Shown here: positions 1-6,900 of the stretch, piece after piece
Layout of the letters: every line of letters starts with the position of its first letter
Numbering within the stretch: position 1 is the first letter of the stretch
Assembly: GCA_964633825.1 (NCBI GenBank)
Contig: CAZWHE010000126.1
Location: forward strand, 1 to 12,406
Origin: CAZWHE01 sp964633825
Lineage (GTDB): Bacteria > Planctomycetota > B15-G4 > CAYZWU01
Direction: 5' to 3'
DNA: 12,406 bases
Notes under the pieces: generated by a model
Database searches by the model: none
What the model was told of the DNA's origin: nothing
What the model saw: only the letters and a program-made list of their open reading frames with translations
Translations under genes and position numbers: made by a program

Positions 1-416
1 TAGTCGGCCCTGTTTCCCGCGAAGATGTTGATCGTGATGGTCGGGGTGGAGGAATATATACAGAGGATCCCGCCGCCATTGGAAGCAACACCGTTTGTTA
101 TTGTGAATCCCTCCAGCTTCGAGTTCAGCCCTTCTTGATTATTAAACATTACAACAGGAAGAACCTGACCCCCATCAATGGTAGTGACATCCGGCCCCGA
201 ATCGCTTATTACGGTAATCGCCTTTCCTAGAAAGGTGATGTTCTCGACATAGGTTCCTGACCGAACGATGATCTCGTCGCCGTTAACAACAGTAGGACTT
301 GAGATCGCCGCCTGAATGCCTGCTGGAAAATCGTCAGGGACATACCAGACGGTTCCGAGGGCGATTCCTGTTGTGAGTAGAAAACTGACAAAAATGAAAA
401 TGATTCCCTTGACCAT
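1..416 (-). CDS. Secreted right-handed beta-helix protein, partial (runs off left edge)
   Basis: An open frame without stops runs from ATG at 416 down to base 1, so about 138 residues of the N-terminus are visible and the C-terminus is missing. The start is supported by a TAGGAGGG Shine-Dalgarno at 423-430 and a good promoter further upstream. Residues 1-21 form a signal peptide (short basic start, then IIFIFVSFLLTTGIALG). The mature part begins TVWYVPDDFPAGIQAAISS and continues with VNGDEIIVRSGTYVENITF, GKAITVIS and TTIDGG. This is the usual opening of secreted pectin-lyase-fold, DUF1565-type proteins (DFPTIQAAI, NGDTIIVAPGTY, KGKAITV, TIIDGG). The later stretch LEGFTITNGVASNGGGI is a typical beta-helix coil. 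Such proteins are exported and often bind or cleave polysaccharide or sit on the cell surface. No catalytic residues can be assigned, so an enzymatic role is not claimed. Confidence 0.85.
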   Translation of the reverse strand, partial: MVKGIIFIFVSFLLTTGIALGTVWYVPDDFPAGIQAAISSPTVVNGDEIIVRSGTYVENITFLGKAITVISDSGPDVTTIDGGQVLPVVMFNNQEGLNSKLEGFTITNGVASNGGGILCIYSSTPTITINIFAGNRAD

Positions 417-475
417 GAGTCTCCCTCCTATAAAGGGCTGTGCTGAATAATGCGGCTGAATTCCTCAGGTAGGGG

Positions 476-503
476 ATTATACATAAAAGAGGAAGGATGT
501 CAC
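476..503 (-). promoter_or_regulatory. Sigma70-type promoter for the left-edge beta-helix gene
   Basis: Read on the minus strand, GTGACA (498-503) is followed after 16 nt by a perfect TATAAT (476-481). These match the -35 and -10 consensus at 5/6 and 6/6. A start near 469 would give a leader of about 50 nt before the ATG at 416, with the Shine-Dalgarno at its end. This is a reading of the sequence only. Confidence 0.6.
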
Positions 504-590
504 AGGACAAACCCTGCAAAATAAGGTGATGTGAGTCGCTATGTGATGTGGTTGACTGCGGCGTGCTGGTTCTTGGAAGCGACCGGCGGG

Positions 591-624
591 GAAAAAGAAC
601 GGGGCAGGGCTTGCGCCCTGCCCC
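591..624 (-). terminator. Rho-independent terminator of the 352-residue secreted protein gene
   Basis: A perfect 10-bp GC-rich stem (GGGGCAGGGC at 601-610, GCCCTGCCCC at 615-624) closes a 4-nt loop. On the minus strand it is followed by the T-rich tail GTTCTTTTTC (591-600). It lies 23 bases beyond the stop codon of the gene at 647-1705 and separates it from the next leftward gene. Confidence 0.88.
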
Positions 625-646
625 GGCGAGGATGAAAATCGGTTTG

Positions 647-1705
647 TTACATGACCGCTGTGGCCACGACGTTCGAGGCCATTCCCATCTGGCAAGCCTG
701 GAGCCAGGCGGGACCGGCATAACCGGTGGGGCAGGTAACGCTCCATACCGTTGTTCCGGAACCGTCCGAGTTCTTGTTGAAACCGAGCTGGGGATTGGCG
801 ATTCCGAGTGTGATGCCGAGCTGGGGAACGTTAACGCTTCCCGTACCGGTCGTGCTGTAGACCAGGTAGGTCATGGTCGTGGCTGTACCGTTGGTCACGG
901 TGAAAGTAACGTTCTGTCCGCCGACGATCGGGTCGGGGGAGACGGCCAGGGTGTAAGCCGTACCGCCGCCATCCACTTCCCAGTTGTCGTAGGATCCCAT
1001 GGCCCAGGCGCCGATGCCGAATTCCGTACCCGTGATTCCGAGAGCCAGGGCGCCGGTGTTATCGTGATGCTGGTCCACGGTTCCGTTGAAGTCATTGTCG
1101 ATGTCCACATTCAGAGTGTCACCGCCGTTGGACATGTACATGGTGACTTGCGCGGTCTGGACGGGGGTCGTGAGATCCTGATAATACTGGGTTCCCCAGC
1201 CGCCGCCGTTGCCGGAACTGTAGAAGAAGATCCGGTCATAGTACCCGTCGTCATTATTGTCCTGGATCTTGGTGTAGAGCCACGTCGTGCTTCCGGAGGT
1301 GGCGCCCATGATGAGGGCGACATGAGGGCCGGACGAGCCTGACGGAGCCACAAGATCGATCTTCATGGTGGCGTCCGTGTGCGCCATGGAAGCGGAGTTG
1401 TGGAGCATGTAGCTCCATCCCGAGGACAGGTTGCCCATCCCGTGATTGCTGGAGATAGCCATGTCTCCAGTCCACTCGGTCCAGTCGGCTCCCATGTTCG
1501 TTCCGCTGGCACGGTTGAAATCGTCCGACCAGGTGGCACGCCCCGGATTCAGGCCGGCCTGCTGGGCGGCCATACCGGGAAAGGGAGCCGAAAATGAGGG
1601 TGGGTTGGCATCCACGGGCAGGTCGCTGTTGGCTGCGGTTTGAGCGTAAGCTCCGACTGCGAGTATTCCGATGAAACAGAGGATTAAGAATAATTGTTTG
1701 TGCAT
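647..1705 (-). CDS. Exported protein, unknown function, planctomycete-style C-terminal domain
   Basis: A 352-residue secreted protein with a signal peptide at residues 1-21 (hydrophobic LFLILCFIGILAVGAYA, cleavage before QTAAN). The start is supported by GGGAG a few bases upstream. A Pro/Ala-rich linker (about 28-60) leads to DDFNRASGTNMGADWTEW, which opens a beta-sandwich-like region (about 60-245). This resembles carbohydrate-binding or concanavalin-like modules that start with a D-x-F-x-R-x-x-G pattern. Asp/Asn-rich stretches (QDNNDDGYYD about 148-157, DIDNDFNGTVD about 201-211) could bind calcium. Residues about 250-352 form a second beta-rich domain (LAVSPDPIVGGQNVTFTV to SNVVATAVM) with two cysteines, C325 and C338, that could form a disulfide. 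I associate this tail with exported planctomycete proteins; its function is unknown to me. The gene stands alone between a long AT-rich intergenic stretch and a strong terminator. Confidence 0.85.
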   Translation of the reverse strand: MHKQLFLILCFIGILAVGAYAQTAANSDLPVDANPPSFSAPFPGMAAQQAGLNPGRATWSDDFNRASGTNMGADWTEWTGDMAISSNHGMGNLSSGWSYMLHNSASMAHTDATMKIDLVAPSGSSGPHVALIMGATSGSTTWLYTKIQDNNDDGYYDRIFFYSSGNGGGWGTQYYQDLTTPVQTAQVTMYMSNGGDTLNVDIDNDFNGTVDQHHDNTGALALGITGTEFGIGAWAMGSYDNWEVDGGGTAYTLAVSPDPIVGGQNVTFTVTNGTATTMTYLVYSTTGTGSVNVPQLGITLGIANPQLGFNKNSDGSGTTVWSVTCPTGYAGPAWLQACQMGMASNVVATAVM

Positions 1706-2108
1706 TGTTTTTCTCCCAATCTGTTTTTCAAAAAAGTATCCAAGATAAAAAACCCGATTTCATATCATCAGCCAAAGTCGTAGGAAAGGACCTTATAAGG
1801 AGGTCGTTCCCTTTGCTTTGGATGCCTATGAATTCTCCATGTTTTCGAGTTCTCGAATTCTTTATGAGCGGAGTTTTGTTGGAAATCTTAAAATGGCTTG
1901 GTTTCGGTAACTGGATAGCATCGGGACTGGGAAACAAAAGGATATTCTTGAGACAATCCTTCTTCATATGATTCTTCTTTATGATTATAGGATCGATCCC
2001 GATAAGTCCTGTTTGAGAGTTCCCTGGTTTTATGATCAGGAAAATCCTCTTTCAGGCTTGAACGTCAATATATCTGATGAGATTTGAATGTCCAAGTATT
2101 AATATTCT
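1706..2108. other. AT-rich intergenic stretch with no convincing gene
   Basis: About 400 bases between two leftward genes, clearly richer in A/T than the neighbouring genes. Open frames of 73-88 codons exist on both strands, but they lack conserved-looking motifs and well-placed ribosome sites. Small palindromes are present (CCTTATAAGG at 1791-1800, GGATCGATCC at 1990-1999). It should hold the promoter of the 647-1705 gene and the end of the methyltransferase transcript, but I see no clear -35/-10 pair or terminator. Confidence 0.6.
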
Positions 2109-2897
2109 TCATCGTAAACGCTGCATCAAGTAAAAGACGTAACCATAGCAGCTCGAGTATTTGCGGTAATGATCGATCTCTATCTGGACAGACTCGATCA
2201 CTTCGAGCTTCTCCGGATCCGTTGCGTATTTCTCTCGGAATGATCGGAGTCGATTCTCGAGCGGCAGGTAGTATGGATCCCACCATGCCGACTCGGGCAG
2301 AGTAAAATGCCCCAGAATTTTATACCCGCATGCCTTGATTGCGGCCAGGTTGGACTCTATATCGGCCATGGCGGGATATTCGGCGGCGAAGTATTGCCGA
2401 CATTCCTCCGGTGGATCGGACCGCAGCCATGAAAGCTCGGTCACGGCAAAACATCCTTTTTCCGCCAACACGGAGCGATAGGCTTTCAGCCCGTCGCGAA
2501 AACCGATGATATAGAGTGCTCCTTCCGACCAGATCATGTCATAGGATCCCTCAATCAGTCCAAGGTCCGCCATGTCTCCGAGGCGTATTTGTATCCTGTC
2601 GAGAACACCCTCGGTATCGGCTCGACGCTTCAACTCGTCCAAAAACGGCTGGTGGTTGTCGACAGCCAAGACCGTGCCGGCCGTGTGCTTTGCCAACTGA
2701 ATGGTTTGTGCTCCGTTGCCGCAGCCGAGGTCCAGAATTCTGAGTTTGGCCGCTCTTGGTGAATTATCTCCACGGGACATCTCAGAGACCAACATGTCCA
2801 GCGCCTTTCTTGTCGAGGCGTCATCCCCGGGGCCGAGCCGGGGCAGAGAGGGATCGAAAATTTCGAAAAAGAGCTCCATTTGTGCCTGTTGGTCCAT
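2109..2897 (-). CDS. Class I SAM-dependent methyltransferase
   Basis: A 262-residue cytosolic protein with the Rossmann-fold methyltransferase pattern. Motif I is ILDLGCGNG (54-62), the acidic end of beta-2 is AVDNH (D80), then GDMADLG (107-113) and YDMIWSEGALYIIGF (119-133), which corresponds to motif IV. The N-terminus (MELFFEIFDPSLPRLGPGDDASTRKAL) resembles the small-molecule methyltransferase group that includes E. coli YjhP. The methyl donor is S-adenosylmethionine; the acceptor cannot be read from the sequence. The C-terminal third is rich in Tyr and Trp (WWDPYYLPLE about 205-214) and probably forms the acceptor lid. There is no strong Shine-Dalgarno before ATG 2897. An in-frame Met seven residues later has no better one, so the longer form is kept. 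It is transcribed away from the small membrane protein gene at 3174. Confidence 0.88.
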   Translation of the reverse strand: MDQQAQMELFFEIFDPSLPRLGPGDDASTRKALDMLVSEMSRGDNSPRAAKLRILDLGCGNGAQTIQLAKHTAGTVLAVDNHQPFLDELKRRADTEGVLDRIQIRLGDMADLGLIEGSYDMIWSEGALYIIGFRDGLKAYRSVLAEKGCFAVTELSWLRSDPPEECRQYFAAEYPAMADIESNLAAIKACGYKILGHFTLPESAWWDPYYLPLENRLRSFREKYATDPEKLEVIESVQIEIDHYRKYSSCYGYVFYLMQRLR

Positions 2898-2953
2898 ATG
2901 AGGTTCGAGTGATGCGCTCTGCAGGAAATTGAATGAATTTGAAATAGAAAAGG

Positions 2954-2982
2954 ATCATAGCATTTGATGGCATCGAATTGAA
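2954..2982 (-). promoter_or_regulatory. Possible promoter of the methyltransferase gene
   Basis: On the minus strand TATGAT (2954-2959) is a good -10 box, but the -35 position 17 nt upstream (TTCAAT, 2977-2982) matches only half of the consensus. A second candidate -10, TATAAT at 3012-3017, lies inside the inverted repeat further upstream and also lacks a clear -35. Tentative. Confidence 0.3.
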
Positions 2983-3007
2983 GTCATGGAAAGTCTTTCA
3001 CGCGAAA

Positions 3008-3039
3008 CCGTATTATACAGTTGGAATCGTATGATACGG
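3008..3039. repeat. Inverted repeat between divergent genes, possible operator
   Basis: CCGTATTATAC (3008-3018) and GTATGATACGG (3029-3039) are near-perfect inverted repeats of 11 bp around a 10-nt centre; the single mismatch would be a G-T wobble. The left arm contains TATAAT read leftward and the right arm contains TATGAT read rightward, so each arm could carry a -10-like box for one of the divergent genes. A shared operator for the methyltransferase (2897) and the small membrane protein (3174) is inference. Confidence 0.45.
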
Positions 3040-3173
3040 GAGGGCTTGCGATTCGGGTGAATTGATGTACCTTATAGGTCGGCTTGAATCTTTATGAAGA
3101 CCTGATAGGCACAACAGCTATCGCGCGGCTTTGATCGTGTTTCCCATATTTAACGAGTTCAAGGAGGGATATC

Positions 3174-3359
3174 ATGGCCAATGTTGTGAAAGGGCTGATC
3201 GTTCTGTCAGGGTTGGGTTTCCTTTTAGCCATTGTTGTGGCTGTTGTGACGGGTTCCATTTTTGGAATCACTGCAGAGGGATTTTCTCGAGCGTGTACGA
3301 ATCTCGCGTTGATCGCCATTGCATTGGCGGTGATTCCCAAGGAGAAGCCGCCGGCCTGA
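3174..3359 (+). CDS. Small two-helix membrane protein, unknown function
   Basis: A 61-residue hydrophobic protein with a strong Shine-Dalgarno (AGGAGGGATATC just before the ATG). Two transmembrane segments are visible, at about residues 7-29 (GLIVLSGLGFLLAIVVAVVTG) and 36-54 (SRACTNLALIAIALAVI), followed by a short basic tail ending KEKPPA. I do not recognise a family. The stop codon lies inside the first copy of a 21-bp tandem repeat. The bestrophin-like gene starts 108 bases downstream on the same strand, so co-transcription is plausible. In another frame the repeat encodes a heptad-like tail (GLTSEIA units), so the natural protein may be longer if a frameshift occurred; see the repeat entry. 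Confidence 0.65.
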   Translation: MANVVKGLIVLSGLGFLLAIVVAVVTGSIFGITAEGFSRACTNLALIAIALAVIPKEKPPA

Positions 3360-3424
3360 CGGCCGAAGCCGTCGGCCTGACGTCCGAAATCGCCGGCCTA
3401 GCGTCCGAAATCGCCGGCCTAGCG
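3353..3424 (+). repeat. 21-bp tandem repeat, about 3.4 copies
   Basis: Units start at 3353, 3374, 3395 and 3416, each with GGCCTGACG or GGCCTAGCG. Units two and three differ by only two bases and share CGTCCGAAATCGCC. The fourth copy keeps only its first nine bases. The period is a multiple of three. In the frame offset from the small membrane protein gene the repeat reads GLTAEAV, GLTSEIA, GLASEIA, a heptad pattern open to a stop at about 3460. Either the array is a young non-coding expansion over the gene's end, or it is the displaced C-terminus of that gene. Confidence 0.75.
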
Positions 3425-3467
3425 GCTTCCCGCATGCCGTCCATCGAATCGACAGGATGAAGAGATC

Positions 3468-4250
3468 ATGAAAGTGCTCAAGAATTTCTGGGTCATCGTC
3501 GATCTCCATACACTGGTCGTGACATTGCTCGCCGTGGCCGCCACCTATCTCTGCGGCAGGCTTGGTCTGGCGGCCAACATTCCGACCGGCTTGATCGGCA
3601 TTGCCATCATCTTTCCCATCGTCTTCTCGATCAACGCCGCCTACCGCAGGCGCGAGGAGGCGCTCAAGAGCTTCGCCGCGTTGAAGTCCCATGCCGTGGC
3701 CATCTTCTACGCGCACCGCGACTGGGCGGGCGGCGGCAGCGACAAGGACCGTGCAACCCGGGCGCGCCGGGCGGTGCTCGATCTCCTGGAGGGTGTGCGG
3801 GATTATTTCAACGGGAGCCCGGCGCCGGGCCGGTTTGATCCGGGACTCGCCGGGGTCTACGGCCGGTTTTCGGACTTTTCGCACTCCATCGAGAGCCTGC
3901 GCATCGATGGTGTGGCCAGCGGGGAGATCAGCCGAGCCAACCAGTACGTGCGCTCCATGATGATCGAGTTCGAGCGCATGCGCAACATCCTGGCCTACCG
4001 CACGCCGCTCACGCTGCGCGCTTACAGCCAGGTCTTCCTCAATATCTTTCCCATTCTTTTCGGGCCCTACTTCGCCTACCTCGGGCAGGAATACTACACG
4101 GGCGTGGGGTACGCCGTGGCCGTTCTCTACAGCATGGTTCTCGTCAGCCTGGACAACATCCAGGAGAACCTGGAGAACCCATTCGACAGGGTGGGCCGGG
4201 ATGACCTGCAGCTCGACGTGGCTTCCCTGTACGAGCCGGTCCTGAAGTGA
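3468..4250 (+). CDS. Bestrophin-like membrane protein (putative anion channel)
   Basis: A 260-residue membrane protein starting at an ATG preceded by GAAGAG. Hydrophobic segments lie at about 15-29 and 40-57 (near the N-terminus) and at about 188-205 and 212-228 (near the C-terminus). They enclose a polar helical region of about 130 residues. The C-terminal stretch LVSLDNIQENLENPFDRVG followed by DDLQLD closely follows the bestrophin-type ending (a Glu/Asn-rich helix, then ENPFG and D-LPLD). Bacterial bestrophins of the RFP-TM/UPF0187 family form pentameric ion channels and are usually near 300 residues, so this one is slightly short. A relation to DUF4239, itself bestrophin-like, is the main alternative. 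Base composition is higher in G+C than in the genes to its left. A long open frame on the opposite strand (3225-4277) is judged a shadow. Confidence 0.65.
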   Translation: MKVLKNFWVIVDLHTLVVTLLAVAATYLCGRLGLAANIPTGLIGIAIIFPIVFSINAAYRRREEALKSFAALKSHAVAIFYAHRDWAGGGSDKDRATRARRAVLDLLEGVRDYFNGSPAPGRFDPGLAGVYGRFSDFSHSIESLRIDGVASGEISRANQYVRSMMIEFERMRNILAYRTPLTLRAYSQVFLNIFPILFGPYFAYLGQEYYTGVGYAVAVLYSMVLVSLDNIQENLENPFDRVGRDDLQLDVASLYEPVLK

Positions 4251-4370
4251 GCTTGCCTCGGGGGTTTGATCCGACATCGGATAGGGCGGTTACAAAAGGA
4301 TGATCAGGGCGCTATTACTCGTGATCGGCACCGGTTCATTCTCACATGAAATGGAAATTGGAGAATCACC

Positions 4371-5447
4371 ATGGCGACAACACGGGATCGAATAGCGTTT
4401 CTCCTCTGGGTCCTGATCGTTATCCCGGGCTTTACTTCCTTGTCGAGCGCCAAGGATTCGGGGCCGGCCGTCGGATCGGTCGCGCCCGAAATCGGACCAT
4501 GCCAGTGGCTTCAGAAAGAAAAGGATCGCTCCACCAAGATCGCTGAGCTTCGGGGGATGGTCGTCCTGATCCACACCTTTGCAGTGGGTTGCTTTCCGTG
4601 AGAAAGCAAGGGCATTCCGCTGGTAGCGGAAACGGTGAATGCCAACGGCGACAGGGGGATCACGGCGATCTCGCTCACGGCCAACAACCCCGAGCTGAAG
4701 TCGATTGTTAAGAAAAACAATGTGAAGCACGCCATTGCCCTGATGTCAGCGATTACGAAAACGTGCCCCTATGTGGATGTCGGCAAGAACGGGTTCACCT
4801 ACGTATTCGTTGTCGGGCGGGACGGAAGAATCTTTTGGAGAGGAAACCAAACGGTCAAGGAGAAGGATTTCCTCAAGGCGGTCGGAAAAGCGCTGGAAAC
4901 GAAAACGATCCCGGCGTTCGAGAGGACTCTCGATCCCGTCCTTGATGATGCTGTCTCCATGTACAATGATTTCAGGTTCAGCGAAAGCCGCAAGGCCGGG
5001 CAAAAAATCTTTGACAAACATTCGCGGAGATCCGGCGGGGACTCCGCCGGGATTGCCGAGGATGCGGCCTTTCTCATCGAACAAATCGACGATTTTTCAG
5101 AAAAGCTTTTCCTTCGCATGGAGCTGGCCGTGGAGACCAAGGCCGGAATCCCTTTTGTCGAGTCACTGGACATGCTCACCACCGGTTTCGCAAAAAGCGA
5201 TGCAGCCGAGAAGGCGCGGGAGCTGACGCGGAAGGCCGGCGAAGACAGCCGGTTCGCATCGGAGATCAAGGCCGCAAGGGCCTGGCTCGACCTGGTCAAG
5301 AAACGGCCCGTCATCTTTTCCGAGAGCGGGAACAGGGCCTCCAGAGCGTTCGCCAAGAAACTCAGGAAGTTCATAAAGAGCTATGGGGGATTGACGGCGG
5401 CCGTTGAGGCCGAAAAACTCCTGAAACGTGCCGGCGGCCGAGGCTGA
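4371..5447 (+). CDS. Secreted thioredoxin-like selenoprotein with CxxU motif (in-frame TGA at 4599-4601)
   Basis: One reading frame runs from ATG 4371 (GGAG upstream) to the TGA stop at 5445-5447, interrupted only by TGA at 4599-4601. Read through as selenocysteine it gives 358 residues: a signal peptide (about 1-26), a TlpA/AhpC-type redoxin domain (about 30-170), and a charged helical tail of unknown role (about 175-358). The redoxin pattern is VGSVAPEI, then LRGMVVLIHTFAVGCFPU with C74 and U77. The TGA sits exactly where the resolving Cys of CxxC belongs. Downstream, FTYVFVVGRDGRI (142-154) is the beta3-beta4 strand pair. The residue at the usual cis-Pro place is Thr143, as in peroxiredoxin-like forms. 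C132 is the only other cysteine nearby. A SECIS-like hairpin follows the TGA. Without recoding, the product would be a 76-residue fragment cut in its active site, and the downstream part would have no ribosome site. Likely a periplasmic thiol/selenol oxidoreductase. Confidence 0.88.
4611..4643 (+). promoter_or_regulatory. Bacterial SECIS element for Sec77 of the redoxin
   Basis: The stem TTCCGC (4615-4620) pairs perfectly with GCGGAA (4626-4631) around the 5-nt loop TGGTA (4621-4625). A lower stem, GGCA (4611-4614) with TGCC (4640-4643), can form with a bulge on the 3' side. The loop begins 20 nt after the last base of TGA 4599-4601 and contains GGT. In known bacterial SECIS hairpins such as E. 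coli fdhF, a G/GU in the apical loop, roughly 16-37 nt after UGA, is the SelB contact. The whole element lies within the coding sequence, as bacterial SECIS elements do. Confidence 0.82.
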
Positions 5448-6781
5448 TGGGGGAGAAGCGGATAATCAACCGCTCGCCGAGAGAGGGCCGGCGTGAATGC
5501 GGCGTTTGGGGGATTTGTCTTGTTCTGTTGGCGGCCGTAACAGCCGCTCCCGCGCCTGTCGAATGGCTCCTGGTCAAGTCCCGGTGGACCGGTCCGCGCG
5601 CTCCCCATGTGGACGGGGTCTGCGAGATCGCCCTTCCCGATGACGAGCGGTTCATGCCTTCCTTTGTGGGGGACGCGGGTTACAAATCTCTTCGGTTGAA
5701 GTTTCGGGATCACGACGAAGGCCCGCGCACTTTCATCGTGAAGTGGACGCCCGGCGAGACGGGCGTGGAATCATTCTCCCTTCTCCTCGACGGCCGCGAG
5801 GTGGGAAGATCCCGGACCCTCGACGCCGCCGGCCTGGTGATGAGCGACTTCGTCGATGTTTTTCGCTTCAGTGTTTCGCCGAAAGGGGACCACGTTCTCG
5901 AGATCAGGCACGAGAGCGGGAACGGCCTCAACTTTCGAAGCTTTCTCTACAGCGACGAAGAGCGGCCTCTTCCTCCCGGGGCCGTTCGGTCGAAAAAGGA
6001 GTATGAAAAAGCACTGGGAGGCCGGGGAATCCGTCTGGAGACGCAGAACCTCGTGTTGTATGCGCCCTCCAAGCACGCGGGTTATGCGCGAAAGCTTGTC
6101 AAAGCCCTCGACGAAGCCTCTCTCCTGCTCAACGAGATCCACGGCGGAAAGCCGCCATACAGGATTTCCGTCGAGCATTTTCCCAAAGAGAGCCCGCGCG
6201 GTTTCGGAGGGGTCTCTACGGACGGCGTCGTTTCCTATCCCATTGACAACCTGAACGACCGGAGCGCGGAGTTCCTTCGCCACAAGACGCCGCGCATCCT
6301 GGGATACGTGGAGGAGATGTGCCACATCTACAACAAAGGGGATTTTTACTGCAGGGGGACCTACGAAGCATTGGGGATGTGCGTTTCCCGGCACACGGTG
6401 GAACGCGCGGCATCTTGTCCCCCTTTCCGGGCGAAGCTCGAGAGGTGGAGGCGTCAAGAGAAAGAGACATTTGAAGACTACGTTTCGTTCCGGTTCAAGA
6501 ATCCGGGCCAATACGAGTGGGGGATCTTCTACACCCGCATTCTCGTTCACCTTTTAGAGGGATATGCGGATTCCTATCAAGGCGATTTTTGGAAGGACTT
6601 CTTCAGCGAGCTTCGCAAGCGGAATTTTCCCCTGCAAAAGGCTCATAAAAAAGATCGCCTCGATGTGTACGCCCGGATCATGGGCGCTCTTCTCGATCGA
6701 GATATTCAAAAGGAATGGCGCGAGCTCGGCATCCGCCATGACGGCGATAAACCGTGGGGATGGAAGACATACGACCGATGA
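5447..6781 (+). CDS. Exported protein with degenerate zincin-like (EExxH) motif
   Basis: A 444-residue protein whose ATG overlaps the redoxin stop (TGATG), so translation is probably coupled. After a basic start (KRIINRSPREGRR) comes a hydrophobic segment at about 21-37, a signal peptide or anchor. Residues about 40-170 look beta-rich (TFIVKWTPGETGVESFSLLLDG and a closing LEIRHESGNGLNFRSF), like a carbohydrate-binding or jelly-roll module. Residues about 195-430 resemble the gluzincin fold: NLVLYAPSKHAGYARKLVKALDEA (the helix before the site), then YVEEMCHIYN (288-296) and TYEALGM (305-311). In active family members the site reads HExxH with a downstream Glu; here the first His is Glu289, giving E-E-M-C-H, with E307 as a candidate third ligand. 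The lost His suggests an inactive or altered peptidase-like domain. Substrate is unknown. Linkage to the redoxin suggests a joint extracytoplasmic role. Confidence 0.75.
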   Translation: MGEKRIINRSPREGRRECGVWGICLVLLAAVTAAPAPVEWLLVKSRWTGPRAPHVDGVCEIALPDDERFMPSFVGDAGYKSLRLKFRDHDEGPRTFIVKWTPGETGVESFSLLLDGREVGRSRTLDAAGLVMSDFVDVFRFSVSPKGDHVLEIRHESGNGLNFRSFLYSDEERPLPPGAVRSKKEYEKALGGRGIRLETQNLVLYAPSKHAGYARKLVKALDEASLLLNEIHGGKPPYRISVEHFPKESPRGFGGVSTDGVVSYPIDNLNDRSAEFLRHKTPRILGYVEEMCHIYNKGDFYCRGTYEALGMCVSRHTVERAASCPPFRAKLERWRRQEKETFEDYVSFRFKNPGQYEWGIFYTRILVHLLEGYADSYQGDFWKDFFSELRKRNFPLQKAHKKDRLDVYARIMGALLDRDIQKEWRELGIRHDGDKPWGWKTYDR

Positions 6782-6800
6782 GACGAATAATGATATCTTT

Positions 6801-6836
6801 TTGGTAGGAATACACTTACAAATATGATATCATATT
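6801..6836 (+). promoter_or_regulatory. Promoter with overlapping palindrome for the FG-GAP selenoprotein gene
   Basis: TTGGTA (6801-6806) and TATGAT (6823-6828) are spaced by 16 nt, matching the -35 and -10 consensus at 4/6 and 5/6. The -10 lies in a perfect 16-bp palindrome, AATATGATATCATATT (6821-6836). The core ATGATATC also occurs at 6790-6797, one element upstream. A dimeric regulator binding here would block or tune the promoter. The surrounding 107-base gap is strongly AT-rich compared with the flanking genes, and no terminator was found after 6781. Confidence 0.5.
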
Positions 6837-6900
6837 CATTTCATTCGGAAGCGACGCCTATTCTATCGTTTGTCTCGTTAATATTCGAATGGAGGAAGAC

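Noticed and set aside
548..1342. 264-codon open frame on the plus strand
   Set aside because: It is antisense to the exported 352-residue protein, crosses its terminator hairpin, and lacks a ribosome site and motifs.
1796..1971. TAAGGAGG at 1796-1803 followed by ATG codons and an open frame to 1971
   Set aside because: The spacing to the first in-frame ATG (1822) is too long for a ribosome site, and the short product shows no recognisable feature.
3357..3380. Two in-frame TGA codons after the small membrane protein as possible selenocysteines
   Set aside because: They are products of the 21-bp repeat, a TAG soon follows in the same frame, and no redox motif is formed.
3353..3424. The 21-bp repeats as a CRISPR array
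   Set aside because: The units are directly adjacent with no spacers, and no cas gene is present.
3225..4277. 350-codon open frame on the minus strand opposite the bestrophin-like gene
   Set aside because: Its translation is His/Val/Arg-rich without domain motifs. The plus-strand gene has membrane helices, a recognisable C-terminal motif and a ribosome site.
4599..4601. TGA as a simple nonsense mutation that makes the redoxin a pseudogene
   Set aside because: It sits exactly at the CxxC position, no other damage is seen in 358 codons, a SECIS-like hairpin follows, and a second gene nearby shows the same arrangement.
6889..6900. ATG at 6889 as the start of the FG-GAP gene
   Set aside because: The bases right after it form the Shine-Dalgarno of the ATG at 6901, which also gives a cleaner signal peptide.
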